The notes beneath the pieces are model-generated. The model ran no database searches. It was not told the origin of the DNA and saw nothing but the letters and a program-made list of their open reading frames with translations. Positions 1 through 8,921 of a stretch of 49,863 nt of DNA are shown piece after piece. A program made the translations under genes and the position numbers. The DNA is taken from NCBI RefSeq assembly GCF_030824335.1, contig NZ_JAVBXX010000022.1, positions 1-49,863 of the forward strand, written 5' to 3'. The DNA comes from Azonexus sp. Lineage in GTDB: Bacteria > Pseudomonadota > Gammaproteobacteria > Burkholderiales > Rhodocyclaceae. Numbering within the stretch: position 1 is the stretch's first letter; each line of letters opens with the position of its first letter.

Positions 1-1
1 C

Positions 2-331
2 CCGGCACCGGAACCAACGCCAATCCCCACCCCGGCACCGGAACCAAACACCCCGATCAACAGCCAACCTGATGTTCTGCAGACGCAGCAAACGGTAGTC
101 AATACTACGCAACTTCCCTCGGCGAAGCCGGAGGAACTACTCAGCAACCGAGGTGCGTCATCGAACAATGGCGGCGGCGCGCCGTCCAACCCCTCATCCG
201 GGCGCGGCACGCCATCCGGCACCCCTGATGACGATGATGACGAAAAGAACAATTCGTCGTCCGCATCGAATCCAGGCACCCAACAAGGAAGCACACCAAA
301 TGCAAATGTCAAAAAAACCTATTGCAATTAA
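2..331 (+). CDS. C-terminal part of a low-complexity protein (5'-truncated by window edge)
   Basis: An open frame runs from the first bases to a TAA at 329-331 with no start inside the window, so this is the last ~109 codons of a longer gene. The visible part is rich in Pro, Glu and Thr (repeated PAPEPTP/PAPEPNT-like units), then Ser/Gly/Asn, with a run of five Asp near the middle, and it ends in VKKTYCN. No catalytic motif is visible. Its end overlaps the start of the following FecR-domain gene by about 30 bases, which suggests one transcript and coupled translation. Such compositions are typical of linkers or tails of large surface or secreted proteins, but the family cannot be named from this piece. 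Confidence 0.6.
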   Translation, partial: PAPEPTPIPTPAPEPNTPINSQPDVLQTQQTVVNTTQLPSAKPEELLSNRGASSNNGGGAPSNPSSGRGTPSGTPDDDDDEKNNSSSASNPGTQQGSTPNANVKKTYCN

Positions 332-1184
332 GTTGCTGCACCTTGCGCTGCTGGCCGCGGCCTGCCTGCTCGGGCAGGCCCACGCCCAAACGGCCGGACA
401 GGTGATCAACCTTTCCGGCCCGCTGTTTGCCATCAAAGGCGATGGTGTCAAACGTGTCATGTCCGTTGGTTCAGAGGTTGAAGCGGGTGACACCTTGATC
501 ACGGAAGCAAAAACTTACGCGCGCATCCGCTTTGCCGACGCCAGCGAGGTGACGCTACGTCCGGAAAGCCGCCTGACGGTAGAAGGATTTACCTTCAAAC
601 AACAGGAGCCAGCCAGAGACAATGCCGTATTCAAGCTATTCAAGGGCGCCATGCGCACGGTAACTGGGCTGGTCGGCAAACGCGGCAACCAGGATGCTTA
701 CAAGCTGAATACGCCAACAGCGACCATCGGCATTCGGGGCACACAATTCATCGCAGAATACATCCCCGATGAAAACACCCGCGAAGTGGCACACCTGCCT
801 TATGGCATGCCGCTGCTTGCTGCACTGACATTCGGCACGGAAGACACCTTGAGCGATGTGAGTAGTGGCCTGTTCGACGTACAGCCACTCCTGGCCCAAG
901 CCCCTCCGCCGCCCCCAAGGCCAGGTAACGCCATGGCGCCGGGTCTTTATGTACATGTGATCGATGGTTTGATCCACTTGACCAATGCCGGAGGCTCACA
1001 AAACTTCTCGGCGGGACAGTTCGGATTTACACCGAGCTTCCGGCAACCTCCGGTTATCCTGCCGAACAATCCTGGCTTGCAGTTCAGCCCGCCGCCGGCG
1101 TTCAACAACCCGATCAATCAGCCCGGTTCCAATCAGTCAGGCAGCCAAGGCGGGAGTGGTGCCGTCAGTTGTGAAGTTCGCTAG
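300..1184 (+). CDS. Secreted FecR-domain protein
   Basis: A 294-residue protein with a Sec-type signal peptide: a short basic start (MQMSKKPIAIK), a hydrophobic Leu/Ala core, and a likely cleavage after AHA. The mature part holds a FecR-like beta domain (about residues 35-150) with the typical run VGSEVEAGDTLITE, a RIRFADASEVTLRPES stretch and the TPTATIGIRGTQF box. The C-terminal third is Pro/Gly/Asn/Gln-rich and ends in SCEVR. I chose the ATG at 300 because AAGGAA lies nine bases upstream; ATG 306 is an alternative. An open frame extends upstream to 153 but lacks a signal-like start. Classical FecR proteins are inner-membrane anti-sigma regulators. This one has no transmembrane anchor beyond its signal, so it more likely acts as a periplasmic or surface protein together with the upstream low-complexity protein. 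Its exact role is unknown. Confidence 0.75.
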   Translation: MQMSKKPIAIKLLHLALLAAACLLGQAHAQTAGQVINLSGPLFAIKGDGVKRVMSVGSEVEAGDTLITEAKTYARIRFADASEVTLRPESRLTVEGFTFKQQEPARDNAVFKLFKGAMRTVTGLVGKRGNQDAYKLNTPTATIGIRGTQFIAEYIPDENTREVAHLPYGMPLLAALTFGTEDTLSDVSSGLFDVQPLLAQAPPPPPRPGNAMAPGLYVHVIDGLIHLTNAGGSQNFSAGQFGFTPSFRQPPVILPNNPGLQFSPPPAFNNPINQPGSNQSGSQGGSGAVSCEVR

Positions 1185-1229
1185 CTTGGCAACGGACTAG
1201 TTTCCCGATAACCAAGTCCCTGGATGACC

Positions 1230-1270
1230 GACAAAGCCGGCGCGAGTAATCAACTCCCGCCGGCTTTGTC
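1230..1270 (+). terminator. Hairpin after FecR gene, upstream of mgtE
   Basis: A perfect 13-bp inverted repeat, arms GACAAAGCCGGCG (1230-1242) and CGCCGGCTTTGTC (1258-1270), with a 15-base loop. It lies 46 bases after the FecR-domain stop and 46 bases before mgtE. No clean T-run follows, so it may be a weak or Rho-assisted terminator or an mRNA-stabilising hairpin. Confidence 0.6.
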
Positions 1271-1315
1271 GCGTTGGTTCACGCTAAAATGGCCTCCCTT
1301 TTGCGGCACTGCACC

Positions 1316-2758
1316 ATGAGCGAAGAAACCCAGCTGAGCGATAGCGAAGAATTGCAGGAGCGCCTCGTCGAGGTGCAGACCCTGCTCGCCCGCCACAAGC
1401 TGGTCGAAGATCTCGCGCATCGTCAGGAAGGGCCGCGGCACGACATTGTCGAATCGATTGTCCACCGCCAGCATCTCAATGAGTTGCAACATCTGCTGGC
1501 CCCCATGCACCCGGCAGACATCGCCTGTGTGCTGGAAGCGCTACCGACCGACGAACGCCTTATCGTCTGGGATCTGGTCAAGGCCGAATACGATGGCGAC
1601 ATCCTGCTTGAAGTCTCGGATGCAGTTCGTGAAAGCCTTATCGAATCGATGGCGCCGAACGAACTGGTCGCTGCCGCCGAAACGCTGGACGCCGACGAAC
1701 TGGCCGACCTTGCACCCGATCTGCCGCAAGGTGTTATCGATGATGTGTTTCGCGGTCTGTCAGTCGAAGAGCGCGAGCATTTACGCGCTGCGATGTCCTA
1801 TTCCGAGGACTCCGTCGGTTCGATCATGGACTTCGACATGGTCACCGTGCGCGAGGACATCACGCTCGAAGTCGTCTTGCGCTACCTGCGTCGTTTTGAA
1901 GAGTTGCCCGACCATACCGACCAGTTATTCGTCGTCGACCGCGATGAGCACCTGAAAGGCGTACTACCGCTTAATATCCTGCTGGTCAATGAAGTGGACG
2001 TCGAAGTCGGCTCATTGATGCAGACCGATTTCGTTGAACTAGAGCCGGACGACGAAGCCGAGGACGCAGCAAAAGCCTTCGAGCGTTACGACCTGGTATC
2101 GGCACCAGTCGTCGATGCGGACGGCAAGCTCATTGGCCGGGTTACCGTTAACGACGTGGTCGACTACATCCGTGAAGAGGCCGAGCAGGAACAGCTAGCC
2201 CACGCCGGTCTGAAGGAAGAGGAAGACATCTTCGCGTCGGTCTGGGACTCGGTGAAAAACCGCTGGGCTTGGCTGGCAGTTAATCTGGTCACCGCATTCC
2301 TGGCATCGCGGGTGATTGGCGCGTTCGAAGGATCGATCGAAAAGTTGGTCGCGCTGGCCGCATTGATGCCGATTGTTGCCGGCATCGGCGGCAACTCCGG
2401 CAACCAGACCATTACCATGATCGTCCGCGCCATCGCCATGGGCCAAGTCCAGCCGGATGCCATGCGCCGGCTGCTGCGCAAGGAGCTGGGGGTGGCCAGC
2501 ATCAACGGCGTAATCTGGGGTGGTTTACTCGGCGTTGTCGCTTGGTGGCTATACGGCAGTTATCAACTCGGCATCGTAATGACCGCTGCAACCACATTGA
2601 ACCTGCTGCTCGCCGCCTCGGCCGGCGTGGGCATTCCCTTGCTGCGCCAACGCTTCGGCGGCGACCCGGCGATGGGCGGCTCGGTATTGATTACCGCCCT
2701 GACCGACTCCGGGGGCTTCTTCATCTTTCTCGGGCTGGCAACGCTGTTCCTGATGTAA
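1316..2758 (+). CDS. mgtE: Magnesium transporter MgtE
   Basis: 480 residues, normal for the family. An N-terminal superhelical MgtE_N domain (about 45-150, containing LAPMHPADIACVLEALP) is followed by a CBS pair (about 155-290, with GSIMDFDMVTV and VVDYIREEAE). A C-terminal membrane domain of about five helices (from ~310) carries the family signature PIVAGIGGNSGNQTITMIVR. MgtE is a homodimeric Mg2+ channel of the inner membrane whose cytoplasmic N and CBS domains close the pore when Mg2+ is plentiful. I chose ATG 1316 (MSEETQL); a longer frame starts at 1274 but its first 14 residues look non-coding. A TAAAAT hexamer at about 1285 could be a -10 element. The 3' end overlaps the convergent Cache-CheW gene by 38 bases. 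No Mg2+ riboswitch is visible upstream. Confidence 0.93.
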   Translation: MSEETQLSDSEELQERLVEVQTLLARHKLVEDLAHRQEGPRHDIVESIVHRQHLNELQHLLAPMHPADIACVLEALPTDERLIVWDLVKAEYDGDILLEVSDAVRESLIESMAPNELVAAAETLDADELADLAPDLPQGVIDDVFRGLSVEEREHLRAAMSYSEDSVGSIMDFDMVTVREDITLEVVLRYLRRFEELPDHTDQLFVVDRDEHLKGVLPLNILLVNEVDVEVGSLMQTDFVELEPDDEAEDAAKAFERYDLVSAPVVDADGKLIGRVTVNDVVDYIREEAEQEQLAHAGLKEEEDIFASVWDSVKNRWAWLAVNLVTAFLASRVIGAFEGSIEKLVALAALMPIVAGIGGNSGNQTITMIVRAIAMGQVQPDAMRRLLRKELGVASINGVIWGGLLGVVAWWLYGSYQLGIVMTAATTLNLLLAASAGVGIPLLRQRFGGDPAMGGSVLITALTDSGGFFIFLGLATLFLM

Positions 2759-5402
2759 GCCAGCGAGCCGGCTCCTTGCTGCCGCCCAGGCGCTGCACGA
2801 TACGATCCGGCGACAGCACCATCAGGATGCGCCGCTCCGCATCGTCCGGCAGAGGTTTGATCAGGCTGTCGATCATCGAATTGCCTTCGTTCATCATCTC
2901 CGGCAGGGCTTCGGCCCGTTGCGTCGCAATATCGCAAACAGCACCCAATTGGTCGACCAGCAGGCCAAAACGCGTCTGCTGGTTCGCCGCATTCACGATG
3001 ACGATCTGCTTCCGGGCATCCCCCTGCGGCAAGCGCCGCCGCTCGATGGCCGCCCGTTGCGGACAAAGGATGGCCGACAGGTCGAACACACTGAGCGCCT
3101 GATCGTCGTACATCAGGCAACCGACGATGCAACTGCCCATGCTCGGCATCGGCGTGATGCGTGTCGCATCGACCGCCTCGACGACCTGGCTGGAGTGAAT
3201 GCCGTACCAGTGGCCGGTCAGGTAAAAACTGGCGATATCGATAGCGTTTTCCGGTTTGCTTTGTCGCGTGGCGAAATGGTCGACCGCAACATCACGCAAT
3301 GACTGCAGGGAATCGGCGTCGACGATCCGCTCGGAGAGAGGCGAGAAGACCAGCGCGACCACATCGTTGCGCCGCCCGTCAGTCGTCTGGCTGTATTCCC
3401 GGTAGCCGGCGCTCATCGCCGAACCGACCGCGTAATAGCAGCCATCGTGGATGATCACGTTGCTACAGCTGGCGCCGGGCTCAAGGTGGAAAAACTCGTA
3501 ACCGATCATCAGCGGCATGCCCGGCTTGAGTTCCGGGTTGGTGCTGGCGACCACCCGACCGTTGCGCTCGGCAAATACCGCGAAGGCGCCAGCGACCGGC
3601 TTGCCGTCGGCCTGCCGGGGCAGGGCATCTTCCAGCATGGCGCGGAATTGTGGCGTTGAATCGAAAACGATGGCGATGCCGCCGAGCGGTTCGTCATCAT
3701 GCGGCGAACGGATGGCGGCGCTGAAAATGTAGGTCTGCTGGTTGTCGTAAAGCGGCGTATCGGCAAACTCCGAGACGCAGTAAGACTGGCTGTCGGCCAG
3801 TCCCAGCGTCGGCCGGACCCAGGCTGCATTCAGTATCTTGCCCGGCAGGTCGTTGTAGGCCGGATTTGAAACGGCGACCACCCGGCCGCTTTGATCGAAC
3901 AGGATCAGGTTGCTATACACCGTGTACAGGCCATTGATCCGGCGCAGCGCATCGGTCAGGCGCTGGCGCTGCACCTTGTCGTTGCCCGGCGAGTTGGCCA
4001 GCACTTCGGCCAGCGCTTCATGGAAGTCGCTGTTGAGCGCCCACCAGCGGCAATCGTTGGCGCGCTCGTAAAGATTGCGATCCATGATGTCGATGGCCAG
4101 CGCGGCCTGCGTGGCGCAATCGCACAGCACGGACGACAGCACGGTCTTGTACAGATTGGTCGTCGACTCGGCAAAGATATTCCGCGTGCGCACGCCGGTG
4201 CTGCCGATCTCGCGCAGCAGGACCTTGGCAAAGGCCGCGCTGTGCGATGCCGCAGGGTCGCGGGCCAGCCAGACGTTGCCGTTCCATACCGCGCGGTTCA
4301 GCTCATGCTGGATGTTGGCCGCCCGGGCTGGCATTTCGCGCAGCACAGGGCTGAACAGATGCGTCGTTTCCAGCACGCAATGGAGAAAATCCTCTGGCAC
4401 TTCGACCAGTTCGCCGTCGCTGCTTTCCTCGAAGGCATGCGTCAATGGCGCCAGCGCATGGCCCACCCAGCCGGCACCGGCATAACCCTGATAGCCCTGC
4501 GTGGCACGCGTCGTGGCGAGGTATTCGCGACCGGCGAAACGGATGACCCGGCCGTTGTCATCGTGCACACTTTCCAGGCGGGCGCCGATGGGCAACTGAT
4601 AGGGATCGCTGCTGGCGATGACCCGATTGTCGGCGTCGAGCAAGGTCAGGACGGTCCAGTCGTCCTCGGCCAGCAGGTTGGCGAAAATGCGCTGGCATTC
4701 GTCCTGGAAACGGAAGCACAGGCACAGCACGCCGACCGGCTCGCCTGCGGTCGACTCGACGCGATGGGCATAAATCAGCGGGGTGGGATCGCCCGGCAAC
4801 AAGTCAGTAGGACGGAAGATTTCCAGGTAAGGCGCTGGCGAACTGAGTGCTTCGCCGAGCAGCGGGTCCTGCGTGCGCAAGGCCGCTTGCTGTCCGTCGA
4901 GTCGGGCGAGGATTTCGCCGCCGGGGGCGAGCAGGATGATGTCGTGGTAGACCGAATACTTGCGTACATATTCGGCGAAGCGGGCTTCCAGTTCGGCGCG
5001 CCCGGCCGCTGCCTGTGCCGGCGCCAGCGTGGCCTGTTCGGCAAAAGCGCAGATTTCGCTATCGGTCGCCAGAAAGCCGATATCCGCCGTCCGCTCAAAC
5101 AGGTTGCGGGTCAGCACATCGATCGATACCCGGGCACCGGCATCGAGATGGCGCACTGCTTTCTTGTAGTGTTCAAGCGCCAGTTGATCGAGCAACTGAT
5201 CGGCCAGCTCGTTGAAAGCCTGGCGCATGGCGCTGATGTCGGTACCGGCGGACAGCAACTGTCCGAGCAAGGCCAGATTGTCGTAAGCCCCCTGGATTTC
5301 GGTCAGGCTTTTCTGGTCGGCGTGCAGGCCGGACATGTAGCGGGAAAAATCGCCTGCTTGGCGGGACGGACGGGAAGGACGGGACTCGGAACGTTTGCGC
5401 AT
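2721..5402 (-). CDS. Soluble double-Cache sensor protein with C-terminal CheW domain
   Basis: 893 residues with no signal peptide or convincing membrane helix, so probably cytoplasmic. The architecture reads as a helical region plus Cache-like sensor twice, then CheW. Each sensor starts with the same helix motif, RNLFERTADIGFLATD (99-114) and RNLYERANDCRWWALN (442-457), and each continues with a Tyr/Ile-rich beta domain (VYHDIILLAPGGEILA at ~151; VYSNLILFDQSGRVVA at ~495). Residues about 718-872 form a CheW domain (WYGIHSSQVVEAVD, FGLLVDQLGAV). CheW domains couple receptors to a CheA kinase. Cache domains bind small ligands and are usually periplasmic, so a cytoplasmic tandem of them fused directly to CheW is uncommon. 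It lies 3.5 kb from the pil-chp cluster and could feed ChpA, but that is inference. Its 3' end overlaps mgtE by 38 bases; the basic N-terminus (MRKRSESRPSRPSR) follows the only plausible ATG. Confidence 0.8.
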   Translation of the reverse strand: MRKRSESRPSRPSRQAGDFSRYMSGLHADQKSLTEIQGAYDNLALLGQLLSAGTDISAMRQAFNELADQLLDQLALEHYKKAVRHLDAGARVSIDVLTRNLFERTADIGFLATDSEICAFAEQATLAPAQAAAGRAELEARFAEYVRKYSVYHDIILLAPGGEILARLDGQQAALRTQDPLLGEALSSPAPYLEIFRPTDLLPGDPTPLIYAHRVESTAGEPVGVLCLCFRFQDECQRIFANLLAEDDWTVLTLLDADNRVIASSDPYQLPIGARLESVHDDNGRVIRFAGREYLATTRATQGYQGYAGAGWVGHALAPLTHAFEESSDGELVEVPEDFLHCVLETTHLFSPVLREMPARAANIQHELNRAVWNGNVWLARDPAASHSAAFAKVLLREIGSTGVRTRNIFAESTTNLYKTVLSSVLCDCATQAALAIDIMDRNLYERANDCRWWALNSDFHEALAEVLANSPGNDKVQRQRLTDALRRINGLYTVYSNLILFDQSGRVVAVSNPAYNDLPGKILNAAWVRPTLGLADSQSYCVSEFADTPLYDNQQTYIFSAAIRSPHDDEPLGGIAIVFDSTPQFRAMLEDALPRQADGKPVAGAFAVFAERNGRVVASTNPELKPGMPLMIGYEFFHLEPGASCSNVIIHDGCYYAVGSAMSAGYREYSQTTDGRRNDVVALVFSPLSERIVDADSLQSLRDVAVDHFATRQSKPENAIDIASFYLTGHWYGIHSSQVVEAVDATRITPMPSMGSCIVGCLMYDDQALSVFDLSAILCPQRAAIERRRLPQGDARKQIVIVNAANQQTRFGLLVDQLGAVCDIATQRAEALPEMMNEGNSMIDSLIKPLPDDAERRILMVLSPDRIVQRLGGSKEPARWLTSGTALPARER

Positions 5403-5573
5403 GAAGAAACCTATGTGGGACTCAGGGACTCCGCTGCGACAGGCAGGGGAACCATAGGCTGCTTTTGCAAAAAGGATGCCGGCCGAAAATCAGCCGGAAA
5501 GATCAGGAAAAACGCACCAAACCGGGGTTTTGCTGCGAACTATGACAGCGCCCTGCACCGTCCGGCATCCATT

Positions 5574-5588
5574 GCACCGGTTTGGTGC
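5574..5588 (-). terminator. Possible hairpin after sugE
   Basis: On the minus strand GCACC-AAACC-GGTGC forms a 5-bp hairpin six bases beyond the sugE stop. A 12-bp inverted copy of the same sequence, GCACCAAACCGG, lies at 5514-5525 and can pair with 5577-5588, giving a larger alternative structure. No good T-run follows. The rest of 5403-5593, the gap between sugE and the start of the Cache-CheW gene, shows no gene. Confidence 0.3.
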
Positions 5589-5593
5589 GTGAT

Positions 5594-5932
5594 TCAGTGG
5601 GTGTCGGGTGTCAGCAGCTTCAGTCCGACGATGCCGGCAACAATCAGCCCGATACTGAGCAAGCGCGCGACTTCGCGCGATTCGCCGAACAGGTACATGC
5701 CGAGCAGCGCCGTGCCCACCGCGCCGATGCCGGTCCACACCGCGTAGGCCGTGCCCAGCGGCAAGACCTTCAGCGACCAGCCGAGCAGCGCGACGCTGGC
5801 AATCATCGCCAGCACCGTCCACACGCTCGGCCACAGGCGGGAAAAGCCCTCGGTATATTTCAGCCCGACAGCCCAGCCGATCTCGCACAGGCCGGCGACG
5901 AACAGGATGATCCAGGCCAGCCCGCTACTCAT
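5594..5932 (-). CDS. sugE: SMR-family guanidinium/quaternary ammonium exporter (SugE/Gdx)
   Basis: 112 residues, close to the ~105 of the family, with four hydrophobic helices. The first helix carries the essential Glu17 in [19 protein letters not shown], a spacing and sequence typical of the SugE/Gdx branch rather than Emr[23 protein letters not shown] and the [16 protein letters not shown] loop-helix are also family hallmarks. Members work as antiparallel dual-topology dimers in the inner membrane and exchange guanidinium (or some quaternary ammonium compounds) for protons. The start overlaps the hemL stop as ATGA, so it is translated as the last gene of thiD-thiE-hemL-sugE. No guanidine riboswitch is visible, as expected for a gene read from an upstream promoter. 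The substrate is inferred from the family. Confidence 0.88.
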   Translation of the reverse strand: MSSGLAWIILFVAGLCEIGWAVGLKYTEGFSRLWPSVWTVLAMIASVALLGWSLKVLPLGTAYAVWTGIGAVGTALLGMYLFGESREVARLLSIGLIVAGIVGLKLLTPDTH

Positions 5933-7215
5933 TTTTTCAGCGTCGCAAAATAGGCGTCAGCGGCGGCGATGGTGCCAGCAATATCGGCATCGCTGTGCGC
6001 GGCCGAGACGAAACCGGCCTCGAAAGCCGACGGCGCGAAGTAGTGGCCGGCGTTCAGCATGGCATGGAAGAAACGGTTGAACGCTTCCTTGTCGCAAGCC
6101 AGCACTTCGTCGTAGGTGCCGGGGCATTTTTCTGCGAAATACAGACCGAACATGCCGCCGACGTTCTGTGCGGCGAAGGCGATGCCGTGTTTTTTCGCGG
6201 CCGCCACCAGACCGCTGCACAAGGCTTCGGTTTTTGCGGTCAACGCCTCGTAAAAGCCTTTTTCCTGAATCAGTTTCAGCGTGGCCAGACCGGCCGCCGT
6301 GGCAATCGGATTGCCGGACAAGGTGCCGGCCTGATAGACCGGGCCGACCGGGGCAATCTGTTCCATGATCTCGCGCTTGCCACCGAAGGCACCCATCGGC
6401 ATGCCGCCGCCGACCACCTTGCCGAAGGTGGACAGGTCCGGCGTGATGCCATAAAGCCCCTGCGCGCTCTTCAGACCAACCCGGAAACCGGTCATCACTT
6501 CGTCGAAAATCAGCACTGCGCCATGTTTTGCGGTCAACGTGCGCATTGCCTGCAAAAAGGCCGGCGTCGGCGCAATCAGGTTCATGTTGCCGACCACCGG
6601 TTCAACGATCACGGCAGCGATCTTGTCGCCATGTTGCGCGAAGGCGTCGGCCAGTTGCTGCGGGTCGTTGTAGGCCAGCACCATCGTGTGCTGTGCCAGA
6701 TCGGCCGGCACGCCGCTCGACGACGGGTTGCCGAAAGTCAGCGCGCCCGAGCCGGCCTTCACCAGCAGGCTGTCGGAATGGCCGTGGTAGCAACCTTCGA
6801 ACTTGATCAGCACGTCGCGGCCGGTATAGCCGCGCGCCAGACGAATGGCGCTCATGGTCGCTTCGGTGCCGGACGACACCAGGCGCACCATGTCCATCGA
6901 CGGCACCAGTTCGCACAGCAGATCGGCGATTTCGACTTCCTTTTCGGTCGGTGCACCGAACGACAAGCCATCGACCACTGCGGCCTGCACGGCGGCGATC
7001 ACGTCCGGGTGGGCGTGACCGAGGATCATCGGCCCCCAGGAACCAACGTAATCGGTGTACCACTTGCCATCCGCATCCTGCACCTTGGCGCCCAGCCCCT
7101 TCTGGAAAAACACCGGCGTGCCGCCGACCGAACGAAAGGCGCGCACCGGCGAATTGACGCCACCGGGAATATGGCGCTGGGCACGTTCGAACAGTTGCTG
7201 GTTGCGAGAGGTCAT
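5929..7215 (-). CDS. hemL: Glutamate-1-semialdehyde 2,1-aminomutase
   Basis: 428 residues, the usual length. A class-III aminotransferase fold with N-terminal [19 protein letters not shown], the PLP-contacting [27 protein letters not shown] and the Schiff-base Lys266 in [18 protein letters not shown]. It converts glutamate-1-semialdehyde to 5-aminolevulinate, the last step of the C5 route into haem and other tetrapyrroles. This indicates the organism makes ALA from glutamyl-tRNA. The start overlaps the thiE stop (ATGA at 7212-7215) and the end overlaps the sugE start by four bases, so it is an internal gene of a tightly coupled operon. The two long open frames on the opposite strand over this gene are shadows. 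Confidence 0.97.
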   Translation of the reverse strand: MTSRNQQLFERAQRHIPGGVNSPVRAFRSVGGTPVFFQKGLGAKVQDADGKWYTDYVGSWGPMILGHAHPDVIAAVQAAVVDGLSFGAPTEKEVEIADLLCELVPSMDMVRLVSSGTEATMSAIRLARGYTGRDVLIKFEGCYHGHSDSLLVKAGSGALTFGNPSSSGVPADLAQHTMVLAYNDPQQLADAFAQHGDKIAAVIVEPVVGNMNLIAPTPAFLQAMRTLTAKHGAVLIFDEVMTGFRVGLKSAQGLYGITPDLSTFGKVVGGGMPMGAFGGKREIMEQIAPVGPVYQAGTLSGNPIATAAGLATLKLIQEKGFYEALTAKTEALCSGLVAAAKKHGIAFAAQNVGGMFGLYFAEKCPGTYDEVLACDKEAFNRFFHAMLNAGHYFAPSAFEAGFVSAAHSDADIAGTIAAADAYFATLKK

Positions 7216-7847
7216 GACTGGGCTTCCTGGAAAAGTTGTTGATACTGGGCGGCGCGCACTGCAATGTCGGGCGCCGCGAATAAATCGGTAATGACGGCCA
7301 GCATATCGGCACCGGCCGCGATCAGCGGTGTCGCGTTAGCCAGCGTGATGCCGCCGATGGCACAGCTTTTTACGGTCAACCGGTTTTTTGCCTGAAAAAA
7401 CAGGTCGACCGGCGCCCGTACGGCGGCCGGCTTGGTCGGCGACGGATAGACCGCGCCAAAGGCCACGTAATCTGCGCCTGCGGCGGCCGCCGTTTCGGCC
7501 AGTGCGAAATCGGCATAACAGGAGGCGCCGATGATGCGCTGCGGCCCGAGCAGGGCGCGGGCGAGTTGCAGGTTGCCATCCTCCAGACCGAGATGCACGC
7601 CATCCGCATCAACCAGCTGGCACAGCAGCAAATCGTCGTTGATCAGTAGCTTGGCATCAAAGTGGCGAGTCAGCGTCCGCAGCGCATGGGCGCGGGCCAC
7701 CCGTTCGACCATGCTGCTGCTTTTGTCGCGGTATTGCAAGATGCGGCAACCACCGGCCAGCGCGGCTTCCACGTCGCTGAGCAGATAGGCTCGCTCACTG
7801 CGCTCCGGCGTTATCGCATAAAGACCGCGTAGTTCAGGCTGCGCCAT
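7212..7847 (-). CDS. thiE: Thiamine-phosphate synthase
   Basis: 211 residues, a TIM-barrel protein. Visible family motifs are GLYAITPE at the N-terminus, LQYRDKSS for diphosphate binding, [45 protein letters not shown], and a CAIGGIT phosphate-binding loop. It joins HMP-pyrophosphate and thiazole phosphate to thiamine phosphate. I chose ATG 7847 (MAQPELRG) because AAGGACAGGAC precedes it; a longer open frame reaches 7904 but overlaps thiD more and looks non-coding. The start lies 14 bases inside the end of thiD and the stop overlaps hemL, giving strong translational coupling. The thiazole branch (thiS, thiG) is encoded at 43.9-44.9 kb. Confidence 0.95.
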   Translation of the reverse strand: MAQPELRGLYAITPERSERAYLLSDVEAALAGGCRILQYRDKSSSMVERVARAHALRTLTRHFDAKLLINDDLLLCQLVDADGVHLGLEDGNLQLARALLGPQRIIGASCYADFALAETAAAAGADYVAFGAVYPSPTKPAAVRAPVDLFFQAKNRLTVKSCAIGGITLANATPLIAAGADMLAVITDLFAAPDIAVRAAQYQQLFQEAQS

Positions 7848-8730
7848 CGTCCTGTCCTTCGACTTGCCCCTCGGCTGGCGGGATATCACCGGCCGCATCC
7901 GCATTGTCTTCGCCCCGGGCCCAGAACATGCGGTCGGGAATGAACTGCCCCATGCCGCCGCGAAAACCGTTTTTCAGCGCCTGCCAAGTGTAATCCTGGG
8001 CATCGCGTACCGCTTCCTCGACGCTGGCGCCGCCGGCCAGACAGCCGGCAATGGCCGAAGCCAGCGTACAGCCGGAACCATGATAGCTGCCGGGCAGGCG
8101 TTCCCAACGGTCATGCCGAATGATGCCGTTTGGCCCGTACAGCGTGTTGATGACTTCCGGCGTGTTCTCGTGCGTGCCGGTGATCAATACGTATTGCGCA
8201 CCCATTTCGATCAGTCGTTCGGCGCAGGTATCGATCGACGGCTCGCTTTCATCCTCGTCGCTTTCGGCCAGACGCCGTGCCTCGGGTGCATTGGGCGTGA
8301 TGATCGTCGTTTGCGGCAGCAGCATTTCGCGCATCGCGGCGATGATTTCCTCGTCCGACAGATCGTCGCCGCGTCCGGAAGCCAATACGGGATCGAACAC
8401 CAGCGGGATTTCCGGGTAGTCGGAAAGAATCTCGGCCACCATCAGCACATTCTCGACACTGGCCAGTACGCCAATCTTGAAGGCCAGCACCGGCATGTCT
8501 TCCAGTACGGTGCGCGCCTGCTGTTCCAGCAAGTCAGCTGCAAGCGCTTGCACACTCAATACCCCGCTGGTGTCCTGAACCGTGATGGCAGTCAAGGCCG
8601 TTAGCGGATGACAGCCAAGGCTGGCCAAGGTCAGGATATCGGCTTGAATACCGGCGCCGCTAGTCGGATCGCTGGCCGCGAAAACGAGAACCTGCGGGGG
8701 ATTGGCAGGTGAAGGCGAGGCTGTCTGCAT
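7834..8730 (-). CDS. thiD: Hydroxymethylpyrimidine/phosphomethylpyrimidine kinase
   Basis: About 298 residues, ribokinase fold. [18 protein letters not shown] near the N-terminus and the anion-hole motif [15 protein letters not shown] near the C-terminus are typical. [14 protein letters not shown] and [11 protein letters not shown] are further family blocks. The enzyme phosphorylates HMP and HMP-phosphate to HMP-pyrophosphate for ThiE. The ~25-residue acidic tail (after FWARGEDN) is longer than in many homologues. I prefer ATG 8730 over an in-frame TTG at 8748. It is the first gene of thiD-thiE-hemL-sugE. I looked for a TPP riboswitch in the 190 bases up to pilG and saw no convincing one. Confidence 0.93.
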   Translation of the reverse strand: MQTASPSPANPPQVLVFAASDPTSGAGIQADILTLASLGCHPLTALTAITVQDTSGVLSVQALAADLLEQQARTVLEDMPVLAFKIGVLASVENVLMVAEILSDYPEIPLVFDPVLASGRGDDLSDEEIIAAMREMLLPQTTIITPNAPEARRLAESDEDESEPSIDTCAERLIEMGAQYVLITGTHENTPEVINTLYGPNGIIRHDRWERLPGSYHGSGCTLASAIAGCLAGGASVEEAVRDAQDYTWQALKNGFRGGMGQFIPDRMFWARGEDNADAAGDIPPAEGQVEGQDDGAA

Positions 8731-8921
8731 CAGAAAATGGGCGCACAATATGCGTCAAAAAGCGGAAAATCCGAATTGCAGGATTCTATCCGATTACGGC
8801 AAAGGGCCGCCGATTTGTCCGGTAATGCATTTCGGGTTTCCAGATTACAGTCTGATGGCGGTTCCGTAGTAAGATGCATGAATATCGAATGTGCGCCTAA
8901 AGACACTCAGGGGGCTTGGAT

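Noticed and set aside
3891..5747. 618-codon plus-strand open frame
   Set aside because: Antisense to the Cache-CheW gene, with Gln/His/Arg-rich shadow composition and no domain.
5933..6100. Guanidine riboswitch for sugE
   Set aside because: sugE starts inside the hemL stop, and the upstream sequence is hemL coding DNA with no separate leader.
8731..8921. TPP riboswitch upstream of thiD
   Set aside because: No convincing thi-box sequence pattern could be found on the minus strand between thiD and pilG.
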